From JANWZL01 sp037445185 (lineage in GTDB: Bacteria; Pseudomonadota; Gammaproteobacteria; Burkholderiales; Thiobacillaceae): a DNA stretch of 25,724 nt. This document shows, in pieces, positions 16,101 through 23,560 of the stretch; positions within the stretch are counted from its first letter, which is position 1; each line of letters starts with the position of its first letter. The position numbers and the translations under genes are program-made. Under the pieces are notes generated by a model. It searched no databases. It saw only the letters and a list, made by a program, of their open reading frames with translations, and had not been told where the DNA came from. The stretch is taken from positions 1 to 25,724 of the forward strand of contig JBBIKZ010000022.1 of assembly GCA_037445185.1 (NCBI GenBank), written 5' to 3'.

Positions 16101-16812
16101 TGGGCATCACCAGGTGCAGGGCGGTGATGGTGGCCAGATAGCGCGTGCGGTAGAAGGAATACCAGTTGGCGAAATTCTGCCGCTCGTCGGTGCCGCCCGG
16201 TCCGGAAGTGGCGTTGACCCAGACCAGGCTGTAACATGCCTCCCTTTCCCTGTCCTCCACAGGGTTGCAGCTGGAATTGAATTTATAGTAATAGGCTGGG
16301 GCCTTGCATAATGTTGATCTTGAAAATGAACAATAGAAGGCTTTGCCCGGGCCGGCATCGATGGTCGGGTGTTGGCCAACAAATAAGTCCATCTTGCGGA
16401 CGGGGTCATATATAAAGGTCGGCTCATACTTCGTGCCCAGGTTCACCCGACCCGAGCCTGCGTCGTATCCATCCCGCCAGGCCTTGTCGAAGCTGGTCGA
16501 GTAACCGCTGGGGACCAGATACTTGATCGCCGGGTTGTAATAAATCGGGTTGTAGTGGGACGAATAGTCGTATCGCGTCGCGTTCTCAAACATCTCGCCA
16601 TGCTTATAGGCGACGAAGGGGGGGATGCCGAAATGCATGAAGAAGGAGCCCTCCACGGTCAGGACGACGTTGGGGGTCTGCGGTGCGGGGATGGTGAGCG
16701 GCTTGGTGGCCAGCGCCACTTCACCCCAGACGGGCAGCGGCAGCCAAACGAGGAGGGCCCCGAGCCAACCCAGTGCCCCCATGTAACGGCGTATGATGCC
16801 CGGCCTGCCCAT
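13159..16812 (-). CDS. pilY1: Pilus tip adhesin PilY1
   Basis: A 1217-residue exported protein. The signal peptide covers about residues 1-30 (cleavage near VWG|EVAL). The N-terminal half is variable and contains a von Willebrand A-like strand, NVHIMISDGEVHDD. The C-terminal half is the conserved PilY1 beta-propeller (YVGANDGMLHGF, AVFGNGYNSG) with a calcium loop DADGNGTTD. In known systems PilY1 sits on the pilus tip with minor pilins, regulating extension and retraction and adhesion. ATG 16812 has GGAGGT upstream and lies 17 bases after pilX. Parts of the N-terminal half (about 15530-15620 and 16250-16620) are clearly more AT-rich than the flanking genes. Confidence 0.94.
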   Translation of the reverse strand: MGRPGIIRRYMGALGWLGALLVWLPLPVWGEVALATKPLTIPAPQTPNVVLTVEGSFFMHFGIPPFVAYKHGEMFENATRYDYSSHYNPIYYNPAIKYLVPSGYSTSFDKAWRDGYDAGSGRVNLGTKYEPTFIYDPVRKMDLFVGQHPTIDAGPGKAFYCSFSRSTLCKAPAYYYKFNSSCNPVEDREREACYSLVWVNATSGPGGTDERQNFANWYSFYRTRYLATITALHLVMPKLEGKIRLAWQDTTVNSGNFCPDLSGTNCRDRTGSSYDNGLKPFVGDHRDRFYQWLSRRVNWVTVTSMRAALKRAGEYLTDPQRYSDDPTTAVGPSNPARSCRDNVHIMISDGEVHDDAPVTLEGFDGGDVDSVDIPASASFPLAYSPRAPFMDYPKASLPEKIECYYPWRAHGSCSTEDGFNYKSEGPEVENAGTLADIAFYYWLRDLVPGLENNVLPFMPDKTGTAESQKWNPRNNPANWQHLVNYAVVTGMSYVLGEDWSGDTYSGPHVTGSKNWPLLYTIGVGHPSRVYDFWHAALNSRGQFFGVDEVDRLIQALETIAQRLEERQAAAASIAANSTKLDTGSTVYQALYHTADWHGVLTATAIDPDDGSLGAVQWTASFPAPGARSLYTWNGSAGSPFTWDGLTSAQKTAMKATLSALFGSADDARAQSVLEYLRGDQSQEQTFDEHGNVLTGTYRKRSSLLGDIVNSDPAFVADQDFGHAVTPEGADTASKPYKNFVAANKDRVKMLYVGANDGMLHGFIAGAGTGAEHACGGSGTEKLGQELFAYVPGAFVPEVTKLSHPAYVHRYYVDGSPHVGDAYLPELSAEKPWRTILLGTTGAGGRVIFALDVTNPCEFGPDKVLWERDGETSGPDWSDLGYTLAKPVIARLNNGKWAAVFGNGYNSGSGKAVLFIVDLQTGNLIRKFDLVGPNNGLAAPSLYDADGNGTTDYIYAGDMQGHMWKFDLTATGESAADAWSVAYGGAPLFTARNASNEVQPITAAPELGTPPAGVGGVMVYFGTGRFFADDDQTDKTVQSLYGILDNGTRITGTDRSMLKAQQILTEGVSASGRAVRTVSTNAVSYASQRGWYLDLLPPAGTPRGERVVSTPRRQFQRVFYTTMIPSDDPCRFGGVSWVMELQPDNGGMTEVSIFDLPGLATPIAGLMTTVGIVKSFDFLYKGGKGVMVDLGSTGLTESTPITPPVLATGRVSWREIID

Positions 16813-16829
16813 GATGACCTCCCGTCTGC

Positions 16830-17384
16830 CTATTTCTCGAGTTTCACTGTGGTCTGCAGCATGACCACCGTCCTGTCACTCGCCCCCACGCCGCGGGCCG
16901 TGACACGGTAATAGCCATAACTGGGCGTATTCGGCACGCCCGCGCGCAGACTCTCCTTGACGACGACACCCAGATCCTCGGCGATGCAGCGCGGCTGACT
17001 GTCCACCAGCGGGAGTTCTGCGCCTGAGTCTTCATCGCAGTCGCCATCGGGGTAACAAAGCACCGCGGTGTCGGAATCCCAGTCCACCGTCTCCCAGCGC
17101 GGGGCAGCCCCCGAGGCGGGCTGGTATAACCCATTGCTGTCGTTGAACACGGAGGTGGGCGTGATGGAGGCCTCGCAGAACCGCAGCGCCGCCTCGGCCG
17201 CCTGGAAGGCGCGGATGCGGTCGCGGGCGTTGGCGGCCATGCGTTCTTCCATCACGCTGGTGCCCAGCGCGGTCAGGCCCAGCAGGGTCAGCAGCACGAG
17301 CAGGATCATGCCCATGACCATGGCGGCGCCGGACTGGCGCTGCAGTACGCCCAGGCGCGTCATGTCGGGGGCGGGGACACGCAT
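16830..17384 (-). CDS. pilX: Minor pilin-like protein PilX
   Basis: A 184-residue protein with a hydrophobic N-terminal helix (GAAMVMGMILLVLLTLLGLTAL). The motif MEERMAANARDRIRAFQAAEAALRFCE is a strong PilX signature. As usual for PilX, the prepilin cleavage motif is atypical, lacking FTLIEL and having QSGAAMVM instead. ATG 17384 is one base after the pilW stop, so the genes are coupled. Upstream in-frame starts would only extend into pilW. It probably forms part of the pilus tip priming complex with PilV, PilW and PilE. Confidence 0.92.
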   Translation of the reverse strand: MRVPAPDMTRLGVLQRQSGAAMVMGMILLVLLTLLGLTALGTSVMEERMAANARDRIRAFQAAEAALRFCEASITPTSVFNDSNGLYQPASGAAPRWETVDWDSDTAVLCYPDGDCDEDSGAELPLVDSQPRCIAEDLGVVVKESLRAGVPNTPSYGYYRVTARGVGASDRTVVMLQTTVKLEK

Positions 17385-17385
17385 C

Positions 17386-18369
17386 TCAGCGCAGCCGGTT
17401 GCGCAGCCCGATGGTGCTGGTGTAGACATAGATCAGCCTCCTGGCCTGGGCGTCGGCATCCGTGGCCGGGTCGAAATCGTTCGTGCCGTCGTTGTCGCGG
17501 TCCCAGAACACCGCCGGCGGCGCGGTGGCGACGTTGGTCTCGGGGCTCCTGAGCAGCAGGCTCACACGCACGGCCAGCACCCGGGACCAGTCGGTCACGT
17601 TGTTGGCGGTGACATAGGCATTCACGGCGCCGTCACCGTCGGTATCCACACCGTAGACGATCTGCATCTCCTTCACGTTTTCAACCACCTCCTGCGCGAT
17701 GCCGTTGACGTCACGGTGCAGGGCGGGATTGCCGGCCGGGTTGTTGGCGATGCGGTAGGCGATGTGCTCGAAGGGAAAGACGAGGGCATCGGCCCCATAG
17801 GCCTTGCTGAGGTCGGCGCTGATGTTGTGCGCGCCGGCGGCATGCGTGATGCTCATCGCGCCCGTGTCGACATCGACAGAATTGCGGAACAGATCGGCAT
17901 TGAGGCAATCGGCGATGAGGAAATAGGTCCCCGCGGCATACTGCCTCGGGCTGGCGGGTATGGGGACGGCTGCGGCGGCCCCCGCCATGGCTGCCGTCAG
18001 CACGGCACCGCGCCCATCCACCCGCATGATGCTCAGGCTGTCGGCGGCGGCGCCTTCCGTGCCGGCGAGCACGTTGCCGGGTGTCGGCACGGCGACCGTG
18101 CCGGCGAGCACGGCTGTCCGGGCGATCGGCACTTCCCCCAGGGCCGAGCAGCCGATGTAGCCCACCATGCGCAGGTCCTGAGCCAGCACCTCCATGGCGT
18201 AGCGGCCGTTCTCCTGCAGGCGCGCCACACTGTCATGGGTGCGGAAGGCCTGGCGGTTGCCGACGTAGAGGTAACCCAGAGCCGCCAGCAGGAGCAGCCC
18301 CAGCGCCGCCGCGATCATCAGCTCGACCAAAGTCAGGCCGGCCTGTCTGGATAAGGGAAGCCGTGCCAT
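17386..18369 (-). CDS. pilW: Minor pilin PilW
   Basis: A 327-residue prepilin with the leader MARLPLSRQAG, then LTLVELMIAAALGLLLLAALGYLYVGNRQAF, the usual PilW N-terminus. It also has the ARLQENGRYAMEVLAQDLRMVGYIGC motif. ATG 18369 shares one base with the pilV stop (TGATG), so a longer upstream start is rejected. It is a large minor pilin that in homologous systems bridges PilX/PilY1 to the rest of the tip. Confidence 0.93.
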   Translation of the reverse strand: MARLPLSRQAGLTLVELMIAAALGLLLLAALGYLYVGNRQAFRTHDSVARLQENGRYAMEVLAQDLRMVGYIGCSALGEVPIARTAVLAGTVAVPTPGNVLAGTEGAAADSLSIMRVDGRGAVLTAAMAGAAAAVPIPASPRQYAAGTYFLIADCLNADLFRNSVDVDTGAMSITHAAGAHNISADLSKAYGADALVFPFEHIAYRIANNPAGNPALHRDVNGIAQEVVENVKEMQIVYGVDTDGDGAVNAYVTANNVTDWSRVLAVRVSLLLRSPETNVATAPPAVFWDRDNDGTNDFDPATDADAQARRLIYVYTSTIGLRNRLR

Positions 18370-18794
18370 CACAGCTCCGTGACGACCCTGAACTCGACCG
18401 TGCCGCCGCCCAGCAGCGCGGCCTCGCTCCACTGCACCACCACGGTGGCCACGCCGGACGCGGTGACGACGATGGAGCCGTCGCCGTCGGGTAGGGTCTC
18501 GACCTGGGTGAGCCAGCCGGCGCGGTCGGCATCCGGCAGGCTGGCCCCGGCCGGTCTGGCATCCGCCATAGCCAGGTTGTAGTTGCCCGCCACGGCGGCC
18601 TCCCGGTTCACCCGCATGCGGTCGGTCATGTCATAGGCGTACTGAGCGGCCTGGGCGCGCATCAGGGCGCTGTGACTGTTCTTCAGGCCGGTCATCTGCA
18701 ACCCGCTCACCCCCAGGATGCCGAGGGAGATGATCACGAGGGTGACCAGCACCTCCAGAAGGCTGAAGCCCGACTGCCTGGGCGAGTCTGTCAT
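18369..18794 (-). CDS. pilV: Minor pilin PilV
   Basis: A 141-residue prepilin, MTDSPRQSG|FSLLEVLVTLVIISLGILGVSGLQ, followed by the PilV-like RAQAAQYAYDMTDRMRVNREAA segment. ATG 18794 lies 14 bases after the fimT stop with GGAG in between, which fixes the start. It is coupled to pilW by a one-base overlap. Confidence 0.92.
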   Translation of the reverse strand: MTDSPRQSGFSLLEVLVTLVIISLGILGVSGLQMTGLKNSHSALMRAQAAQYAYDMTDRMRVNREAAVAGNYNLAMADARPAGASLPDADRAGWLTQVETLPDGDGSIVVTASGVATVVVQWSEAALLGGGTVEFRVVTEL

Positions 18795-18808
18795 CCGGTT
18801 CGATCTCC

Positions 18809-19399
18809 TCAAGGGTTGGTGCAACTGGCGATGTTCACCGACGCACCACCGGCGTCCCTCTCCGGTACGCCATCGTTGTTGGTGTCGTTGCCGAATCGGG
18901 CGCGGCCCGTACCTATGATGGTGATGGATTTTGCACCAGCCAGTTGATTGTTGTGGCAGATGACAAAGGTGCCGATGTTGTTCACCCGACCATCGGGACG
19001 ATAGGTCAGGAAATTGCTGTAGTTGTTATTAGGACGCAGGGTGATGGCCTGGGGCAGCTGCTGATAAACGCGGATGATTTCCTCGTCCGCGTCCACCGCT
19101 GCGGGGCTATCGTTGTCGAGGTTCGCGAAAACGATCCAGCCCTGCTCCCAGTTGACGTCTGCCCCACCGCAGGCCGTGCCGTTGGCGCTCTTGCAGACCG
19201 ATATCGGCACACCACGCCGGATTGACTCACTGCGCGCATAGTTCAGAGCCGCCATGATCTCGCTCGCCGCGCTGTCCAGCCGGTTGCGCCGGAAGAAGTC
19301 CTGAAACGAGGGCACCGCGATGGCCATGAGGATGACGGCGATGCTGAGGGTGACCAACAGCTCGATCAAGGTGACGCCGGTTTGTCGTCTGCTATGCAT
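18809..19399 (-). CDS. fimT: Minor pilin FimT/FimU (GspH family)
   Basis: A 196-residue prepilin, MHSRRQTG|VTLIELLVTLSIAVILMAIAVPSFQDFFRRN, with the GspH/FimT features ALNYARSESIRRGVPISVCKS and EQGWIVFAN. Note V rather than F at mature position 1. ATG 19399 is chosen because the upstream in-frame extension lacks homology. It is the first gene of the minor pilin operon, divergent from thiO across a 131-base gap. FimT proteins in some naturally competent bacteria bind DNA; that property cannot be read here. Confidence 0.9.
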   Translation of the reverse strand: MHSRRQTGVTLIELLVTLSIAVILMAIAVPSFQDFFRRNRLDSAASEIMAALNYARSESIRRGVPISVCKSANGTACGGADVNWEQGWIVFANLDNDSPAAVDADEEIIRVYQQLPQAITLRPNNNYSNFLTYRPDGRVNNIGTFVICHNNQLAGAKSITIIGTGRARFGNDTNNDGVPERDAGGASVNIASCTNP

Positions 19400-19492
19400 C
19401 AGTCGTAGGGGGTTTCCCTGATTGTGGACGCGTCGTCGATAGTTTAGGCAAGCCGTCAGGGTGACGCATGGGCCGGCGACGAATGGTCGTCT

Positions 19493-19501
19493 TGCTAGAA
19501 T
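19493..19501 (+). promoter_or_regulatory. Possible extended -10 promoter for thiO
   Basis: TGCTAGAAT is an extended -10 element with no clear -35 box, placing transcription start about 20 bases before the thiO ATG. Confidence 0.35.
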
Positions 19502-19530
19502 GACCGGCATTCTCTAGCCGATGCGAAACC

Positions 19531-20604
19531 ATGTCTGCGGATGTGCTGATCGCCGGTGCAGGCGTCAGCGGGCTCGCCACCGCCCTGGCCCTCGCTTCGG
19601 CCGGCCTCGAGGTGACGCTGCTGGACCAGGGGCCGGCCGCGCGGGAGTCGTCCTGGGCGGGGGCCGGCATCCTGTCCCTGCTGCTGCCCTGGCACTACCC
19701 CGAGGCCGTCGATGCCCTGGCCGAGCGCGGCCGCCGGCTCTGGCCGGAATGGATCGCCCGTCTGCAGGCCCTGACCGGCCTGGACGCGGAGTATCGCGCG
19801 AGCGGTATGCTGGTGGCGGATGCGGGCGAGCTGGCCGCGGCACGCGCCTGGGGCGGCCGTCATGGCGAGCGGGTGGAGGCGGTGCCGTCCGGGTTCATGC
19901 CGGCCTGCCGGCTGCCTGCCGGCGGCATCTGGCTGCCGGAGGTGGCCCAGGTGCGCAACCCGCGTCTCGCCCGGCTGCTGGAATCGGCAGCACGCGCGCT
20001 GGGGGTGCGGGTGCTGCCGCATACGGCGGCGACGGGGCTCGAGTTCGGGCAGGGCAGGCTGACCGGCGTGCAGACCGCGGCCGGTCGTATCGCCTGCGCT
20101 CGGGCGGTGATCTGTGCCGGGGCCTGGAGTCAGCGCCTGCTCGGCGCGCTGGCCCTGGGGGTGGCGATCCGCCCGGTGCGCGGCCAGGTCCTATTGCTCA
20201 AAAGCAGGCCGGGGCTGCTGCCCACCATCGTCTGGCGCGGCGGCCGCTACCTCGTGCCCCGCGCAGACGGTCATGTACTGGTGGGCAGCACTTTGGAGGA
20301 GGCGGGGTTCGACAAGTCCACCACCGCCGAGGCGGCCGCCGAACTGCTCGCCTTTGCGCACGAGACCTGTCCCGACCTGCGGCAGGCGGCGGTGGTGCGG
20401 CAGTGGGCCGGCCTGCGCCCCGGCGCGCCGGGCAACCTGCCCACCATCGCCCGCCACCCCGAGGTGGAGAACCTGTATCTCAACGCCGGCCATTTCCGTT
20501 ACGGGCTCACCATGGCGCCGGCGGCGGCGGAACTCACCGCCGCCCTGATCCTCGGCGGCAAGCCCGCACTCGACCCGGCGCCCTATGCCTGGCCGGGGCG
20601 TTGA
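19531..20604 (+). CDS. thiO: FAD-dependent glycine oxidase ThiO
   Basis: A 357-residue DAO-family flavoenzyme. The N-terminal Rossmann motif IAGAGVSGLATALALASAGLEVTLLDQ binds FAD. GAGILSLLLPWHYP follows, and the C-terminal GNLPTIARHPEVENLYLNAGHFRYGLTMAP is typical of ThiO. It oxidises glycine to iminoacetate, which feeds thiazole synthesis for thiamin in aerobes. No thiS or thiG lies next to it. The gene stands alone between the divergent pilin operon and a REP-like pair. No strong Shine-Dalgarno sequence is seen before ATG 19531. A hairpin (GCGGTGC/GCACCGC, 20649-20667) follows without a T tract. Confidence 0.88.
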   Translation: MSADVLIAGAGVSGLATALALASAGLEVTLLDQGPAARESSWAGAGILSLLLPWHYPEAVDALAERGRRLWPEWIARLQALTGLDAEYRASGMLVADAGELAAARAWGGRHGERVEAVPSGFMPACRLPAGGIWLPEVAQVRNPRLARLLESAARALGVRVLPHTAATGLEFGQGRLTGVQTAAGRIACARAVICAGAWSQRLLGALALGVAIRPVRGQVLLLKSRPGLLPTIVWRGGRYLVPRADGHVLVGSTLEEAGFDKSTTAEAAAELLAFAHETCPDLRQAAVVRQWAGLRPGAPGNLPTIARHPEVENLYLNAGHFRYGLTMAPAAAELTAALILGGKPALDPAPYAWPGR

Positions 20605-20670
20605 ACCCCGCGTGTCGTCTTGCCGGATGCCGGCCCGACGGCCGAGCCGCGGTGCGACGTGCACCGCAGT

Positions 20671-20731
20671 CGTAGGAGCGGACCCTGTCCGCGAATATCG
20701 ACGTTCATCGCGGACGAGGTCCACTCCTACG
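20671..20731. repeat. REP-like family A, inverted pair
   Basis: CGTAGGAGCGGACCCTGTCC begins the left copy, and the right copy ends GAGGTCCACTCCTACG; together they form a near-perfect 61-base inverted repeat. The gap 20605-20886 also holds a hairpin and the regulator's promoter, with no gene seen. Confidence 0.75.
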
Positions 20732-20826
20732 AGTTCGCCAACGGAGGTTGTCAGGCGCATCCGGCTTGCAGCATGTTGTCGTGAGGACTAGCGGCGCGAC
20801 GCCGCTGTCATCTTGCGGTAACAGGA

Positions 20827-20844
20827 ATTAGACGTAGTTTAAAT
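20827..20844. promoter_or_regulatory. Possible autoregulatory operator of the Fur-family gene
   Basis: ATTAGAC-GTA-GTTTAAAT is an imperfect palindrome that overlaps the -35 region of the promoter below. AT-rich dyads of this kind bind Irr/PerR-type regulators; the assignment is tentative. Confidence 0.35.
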
Positions 20845-20857
20845 TTCTGCCTAAAAT
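20829..20857 (+). promoter_or_regulatory. Sigma-70-type promoter of the Fur-family gene
   Basis: TAGACG (20829-20834), 17 bases, then TAAAAT (20852-20857). The predicted start is near 20864, about 23 bases before ATG 20887. The stretch is strikingly AT-rich for this genome. Confidence 0.5.
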
Positions 20858-20886
20858 ACACATTGGTTTGCTAGCTTTGCTTTCGC

Positions 20887-21336
20887 ATGTCCCCGCATTG
20901 TCCGCTCACCCGTGAAGAAGCGGCCGATCTGCTGCGCCGGCACGGCATCACGCCCACGCACCAGCGGCTGGAGATCGCCCACGCCCTGTTTTCGCGCCGC
21001 CAGCACCTGTCGGCCGACCAGATCCTGGCCGCGGTCAACCTGCGCCACAGCGAGACCTCGAAGGCCACGGTGTACAACACCCTGAAGCTGTTCCTGGAAA
21101 AGGGCCTGGTGCGCGAGGTGATCGTGGACCCGAGCAAGGTGTTCTACGACCCCCACACCGAGCCGCATCACCACTTCTACAACCTGGCGAGCGGTGAGCT
21201 CATCGACATCGACGCCGAGGACATGCAGGTGACCGGCCTTCCTGCCGCGCCCGCCGGCATGGTGGCGGAGCGGGTGGACATCATCATCCGCATCCGGCCC
21301 GAGGCCACGACCCAAACCGCTACGCGAGCGGCCTGA
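20887..21336 (+). CDS. Fur-family regulator, Irr/PerR-like
   Basis: A 149-residue Fur-fold repressor. The winged helix (GITPTHQRLEIAHALF...SADQILAAV...SKATVYNTLKLF) is followed by the dimerisation domain with the metal motif PHTEPHHHFYNLASGELIDI. The HHHFYN triplet and absence of CxxC zinc pairs point to the Irr/PerR side of the family rather than Fur or Zur. Irr proteins respond to haem/iron status and PerR to peroxide; which applies here cannot be told. No peroxidase or iron gene is adjacent. An AT-rich palindrome over its own promoter suggests autoregulation. The Ala/Thr-rich tail is probably disordered. Confidence 0.85.
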   Translation: MSPHCPLTREEAADLLRRHGITPTHQRLEIAHALFSRRQHLSADQILAAVNLRHSETSKATVYNTLKLFLEKGLVREVIVDPSKVFYDPHTEPHHHFYNLASGELIDIDAEDMQVTGLPAAPAGMVAERVDIIIRIRPEATTQTATRAA

Positions 21337-21388
21337 CCCCGTCCGCCCACGACACCCAGCCGATCTCGCATCCGCGCGGACAATCTGG

Positions 21389-21394
21389 GATAAT
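21389..21394 (+). promoter_or_regulatory. Probable -10 box of tRNA-Thr
   Basis: GATAAT lies 11 bases before the tRNA 5' end; the -35 region is weak. Confidence 0.45.
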
Positions 21395-21405
21395 CGTCGA
21401 CCTTC

Positions 21406-21481
<76 letters not shown>

Positions 21482-21531
21482 GATTCACCCCCAGGGTTTG
21501 CGCCCCACCAACCGGAACCGACCAGCCGGCC

Positions 21532-21684
21532 ATGCCCATGCGTTCTCAGACCCGCATCGCCCGCCCTCTTGGCGCGAAGCTACGCCGCAGCGCCGTCCTG
21601 GATAGAGCCGCCGAGATGCCGTCAGCAGGGGCCGACTCATACCCGAAACTGCCAGCCGACGTGTTCGCATTCACCCTGATCTAA
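21532..21684 (+). CDS. Doubtful 50-residue small ORF
   Basis: ATG 21532 to TAA 21682-21684 encodes 50 residues (MPMRSQTRIARPLGAKLRRS...), with a basic first half. It ends 4 bases before the ispB GTG, so it could act as a leader peptide. No Shine-Dalgarno sequence or recognisable family supports it, and it may be chance. Confidence 0.15.
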   Translation: MPMRSQTRIARPLGAKLRRSAVLDRAAEMPSAGADSYPKLPADVFAFTLI

Positions 21685-21688
21685 ACCC

Positions 21689-22657
21689 GTGCAGCAGCCT
21701 GCCTTTCAACAGCTACTGGCCGGGGACATGGCCATCCTGGACGAGGTGATCCGCGCCCGGCTGCACTCCGAGGTGGTGCTGGTGCGTCAGGTGGCGGAGT
21801 ACATCATCCACAGCGGCGGCAAGCGGCTGCGCCCGGTCGTCGTGTTGCTCACCGCCCGTGCCCTGGGCTATGAGGGACGCCATCACTACGAGCTCGCCGC
21901 CGTGGTGGAGTTCATTCACACGGCCACACTGCTGCACGACGACGTGGTGGACGAATCCAAGCTGCGCCGGGGGCAGGACACCGCCAACGCCCGCTTCGGC
22001 AACGCCACCAGCGTGCTGGTGGGCGACTTCCTGTATTCGCGCGCCTTCCAGATGATGGTGACGGTGCAGAACATGCGCGTGATGGAGGTCCTGGCGGACG
22101 CCACCAACACCATCGCCGAGGGCGAGGTGCTGCAGCTGATGAACTGCCACGACCCGGACGTGACCGAAGAGGCCTACATGCGGGTGATCCGCTACAAGAC
22201 GGCACGGCTGTTCGACGCCGCCGGGCGCCTCGGGGCCATCGTCGCCGGCCGTGACCGGGCGCTGGAGGACGCGCTGGGCGCCTATGGCATGCACCTGGGC
22301 ACCGCCTTTCAGTTGATCGACGACGTGCTGGACTATTCCGGCGACAGGGAGGCGACGGGCAAGAACGTGGGCGACGACCTGGCCGAGGGCAAGCCCACGC
22401 TGCCCCTGTTGCACGTCATGCGCCACGGCACGCCCGAGCAGGCGCAACGCGTGCGCGAGGCCATCACCGCCGGCGGTACGGCGGACTTCGACGCCATTGT
22501 GCAGGCCATCCACGCTACCGGCGCGCTGGAGTACACTCGGCAGCAGGCCGCGCGGGAGGCGCAGTTGGCCGTCGACGCCCTCGACGGCCTGCCGTATGGT
22601 GCCTATCGGGACGCTCTGATAGAATTGACGACCTTTGCGGTTGAACGCGACCATTGA
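21689..22657 (+). CDS. ispB: Long-chain polyprenyl diphosphate synthase (octaprenyl type)
   Basis: A 322-residue trans-prenyltransferase making the side chain of ubiquinone from farnesyl diphosphate and isopentenyl diphosphate. It has GGKRLRP, the first aspartate-rich motif LLHDDVVDES and the second LIDDVLDYSG with the following GKNVGDDLAEGKPTLPLL. Length and N-terminus fit the IspB family. The start is GTG 21689 because an in-frame TGA lies at 21677-21679. Chain length cannot be read exactly from sequence. It is flanked by tRNA-Thr and tRNA-Pro. Confidence 0.93.
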   Translation: MQQPAFQQLLAGDMAILDEVIRARLHSEVVLVRQVAEYIIHSGGKRLRPVVVLLTARALGYEGRHHYELAAVVEFIHTATLLHDDVVDESKLRRGQDTANARFGNATSVLVGDFLYSRAFQMMVTVQNMRVMEVLADATNTIAEGEVLQLMNCHDPDVTEEAYMRVIRYKTARLFDAAGRLGAIVAGRDRALEDALGAYGMHLGTAFQLIDDVLDYSGDREATGKNVGDDLAEGKPTLPLLHVMRHGTPEQAQRVREAITAGGTADFDAIVQAIHATGALEYTRQQAAREAQLAVDALDGLPYGAYRDALIELTTFAVERDH

Positions 22658-22692
22658 GATGTTGCGGTCGCCAGCCGCATGGCCTTGCACCA

Positions 22693-22769
22693 CGGGGTGT
22701 AGCTTAGCCTGGTAGAGCGCCACGTTCGGGACGTGGAGGCCGGAGGTTCGAATCCTCTCACCCCGACCA
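22693..22769 (+). tRNA. tRNA-Pro(CGG)
   Basis: A complete 77-base tRNA. The acceptor CGGGGTG pairs with CACCCCG, the anticodon stem CCACG/CGTGG has loop TTCGGGA (anticodon CGG, reads CCG; G at position 37), and the T-arm is GGAGG-TTCGAAT-CCTCT with a terminal G-T pair. CCA is encoded. It lies 35 bases after ispB and may be co-transcribed. Confidence 0.97.
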
Positions 22770-22780
22770 TACTCCCTCGA

Positions 22781-23344
22781 TCATTCCCGCCACCCCTCCA
22801 CCTGGATGGCAAGCCGTACCTCGTCGCCGACGAGGTTGGGCAGGCCGAAGGTCATGCCGAATTCGGAACGGCGGATGGTGGCGCGCACATCGGCACCGCA
22901 TAGCGGGATGCGACGCAGGAAGTGAGTGGTGCAGGTGAAATCGCGGATCTCCAGCGTCACCGGTCGCGTCACCCCGAGCAGGGTCAGCTGCCCCGTGGCC
23001 TCGACCGGCTTGCCGTCGGCATAGCGGATGCTGTCGGAGACGAAGCGGATGCGGGGATGGAGTCCGGTATTGAAGAATTGGGGGCCGCGCAGGATGCGGT
23101 CGAGGGCGTCCAGACCGGTCATCACCGACGCGGCGTCGATGCTGACCTCGATGCGCCCGCCCCCTCCGACCGGGTCCAGCTGGGCCTTGCCCTGGCTGCG
23201 CGTGAAGAGCCCCCGCTGCAGCGACACACCGTGATGACGGATCTCGAAGCTGGGGATGGTGTGGTTGGGGTCCAGGGTATAGCTCTCCTGGGCCAGCGTC
23301 GGCAAGGCGGTGGTGAGGACGGCGGCGAGCAGGGCGGTGCGCAT
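22781..23344 (-). CDS. YceI-family periplasmic lipid-binding protein
   Basis: A 187-residue secreted protein with a short signal peptide (MRTALLAAVLTTALPTLAQ). The YceI lipocalin-like barrel is shown by YTLDPNHTIPSFEIRHHGVS, the region around FFNTGLHPRIRFVSDSI, GQLTLLGVTRPVTLEI and FGMTFGLPNLVGDEVRLAIQVEG. Structures of relatives hold polyprenoid lipids. Placement opposite a polyprenyl synthase gene is suggestive but unproven. ATG 23344 has AGGAGA upstream. Its stop lies 11 bases beyond the tRNA-Pro end, so the two units converge closely. Confidence 0.9.
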   Translation of the reverse strand: MRTALLAAVLTTALPTLAQESYTLDPNHTIPSFEIRHHGVSLQRGLFTRSQGKAQLDPVGGGGRIEVSIDAASVMTGLDALDRILRGPQFFNTGLHPRIRFVSDSIRYADGKPVEATGQLTLLGVTRPVTLEIRDFTCTTHFLRRIPLCGADVRATIRRSEFGMTFGLPNLVGDEVRLAIQVEGWRE

Positions 23345-23500
23345 GGCGATCTCCTTGGCTGTCGGCTCGGGCTGGATACGGATCGAATCGGATCGAGGGA
23401 CGGCAGGTCGGCTTGCGGACGATCGACAATCGGGTCACGCTGGATAGCCCCCTTGGCCTCTGGCAGAAGGCATGGGTGAGGGGTCCAAGCGTATGGTTGC

Positions 23501-23545
23501 ATCACCCCTCACCCCAACCCTTTCCACCGCGGGCGGGTGAGAAGG
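23501..23545. repeat. CCCCTCACCCCAACCCTTT-type interspersed repeat
   Basis: The stretch ATCACCCCTCACCCCAACCC, a GC hairpin core, then GGGTGAGAAGGG resembles a family of short intergenic repeats common in proteobacteria. It lies downstream of folE and upstream of yceI in the gap 23345-23560, where no gene is seen. Confidence 0.45.
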
Positions 23546-23560
23546 GATTTTTCATTTCCC

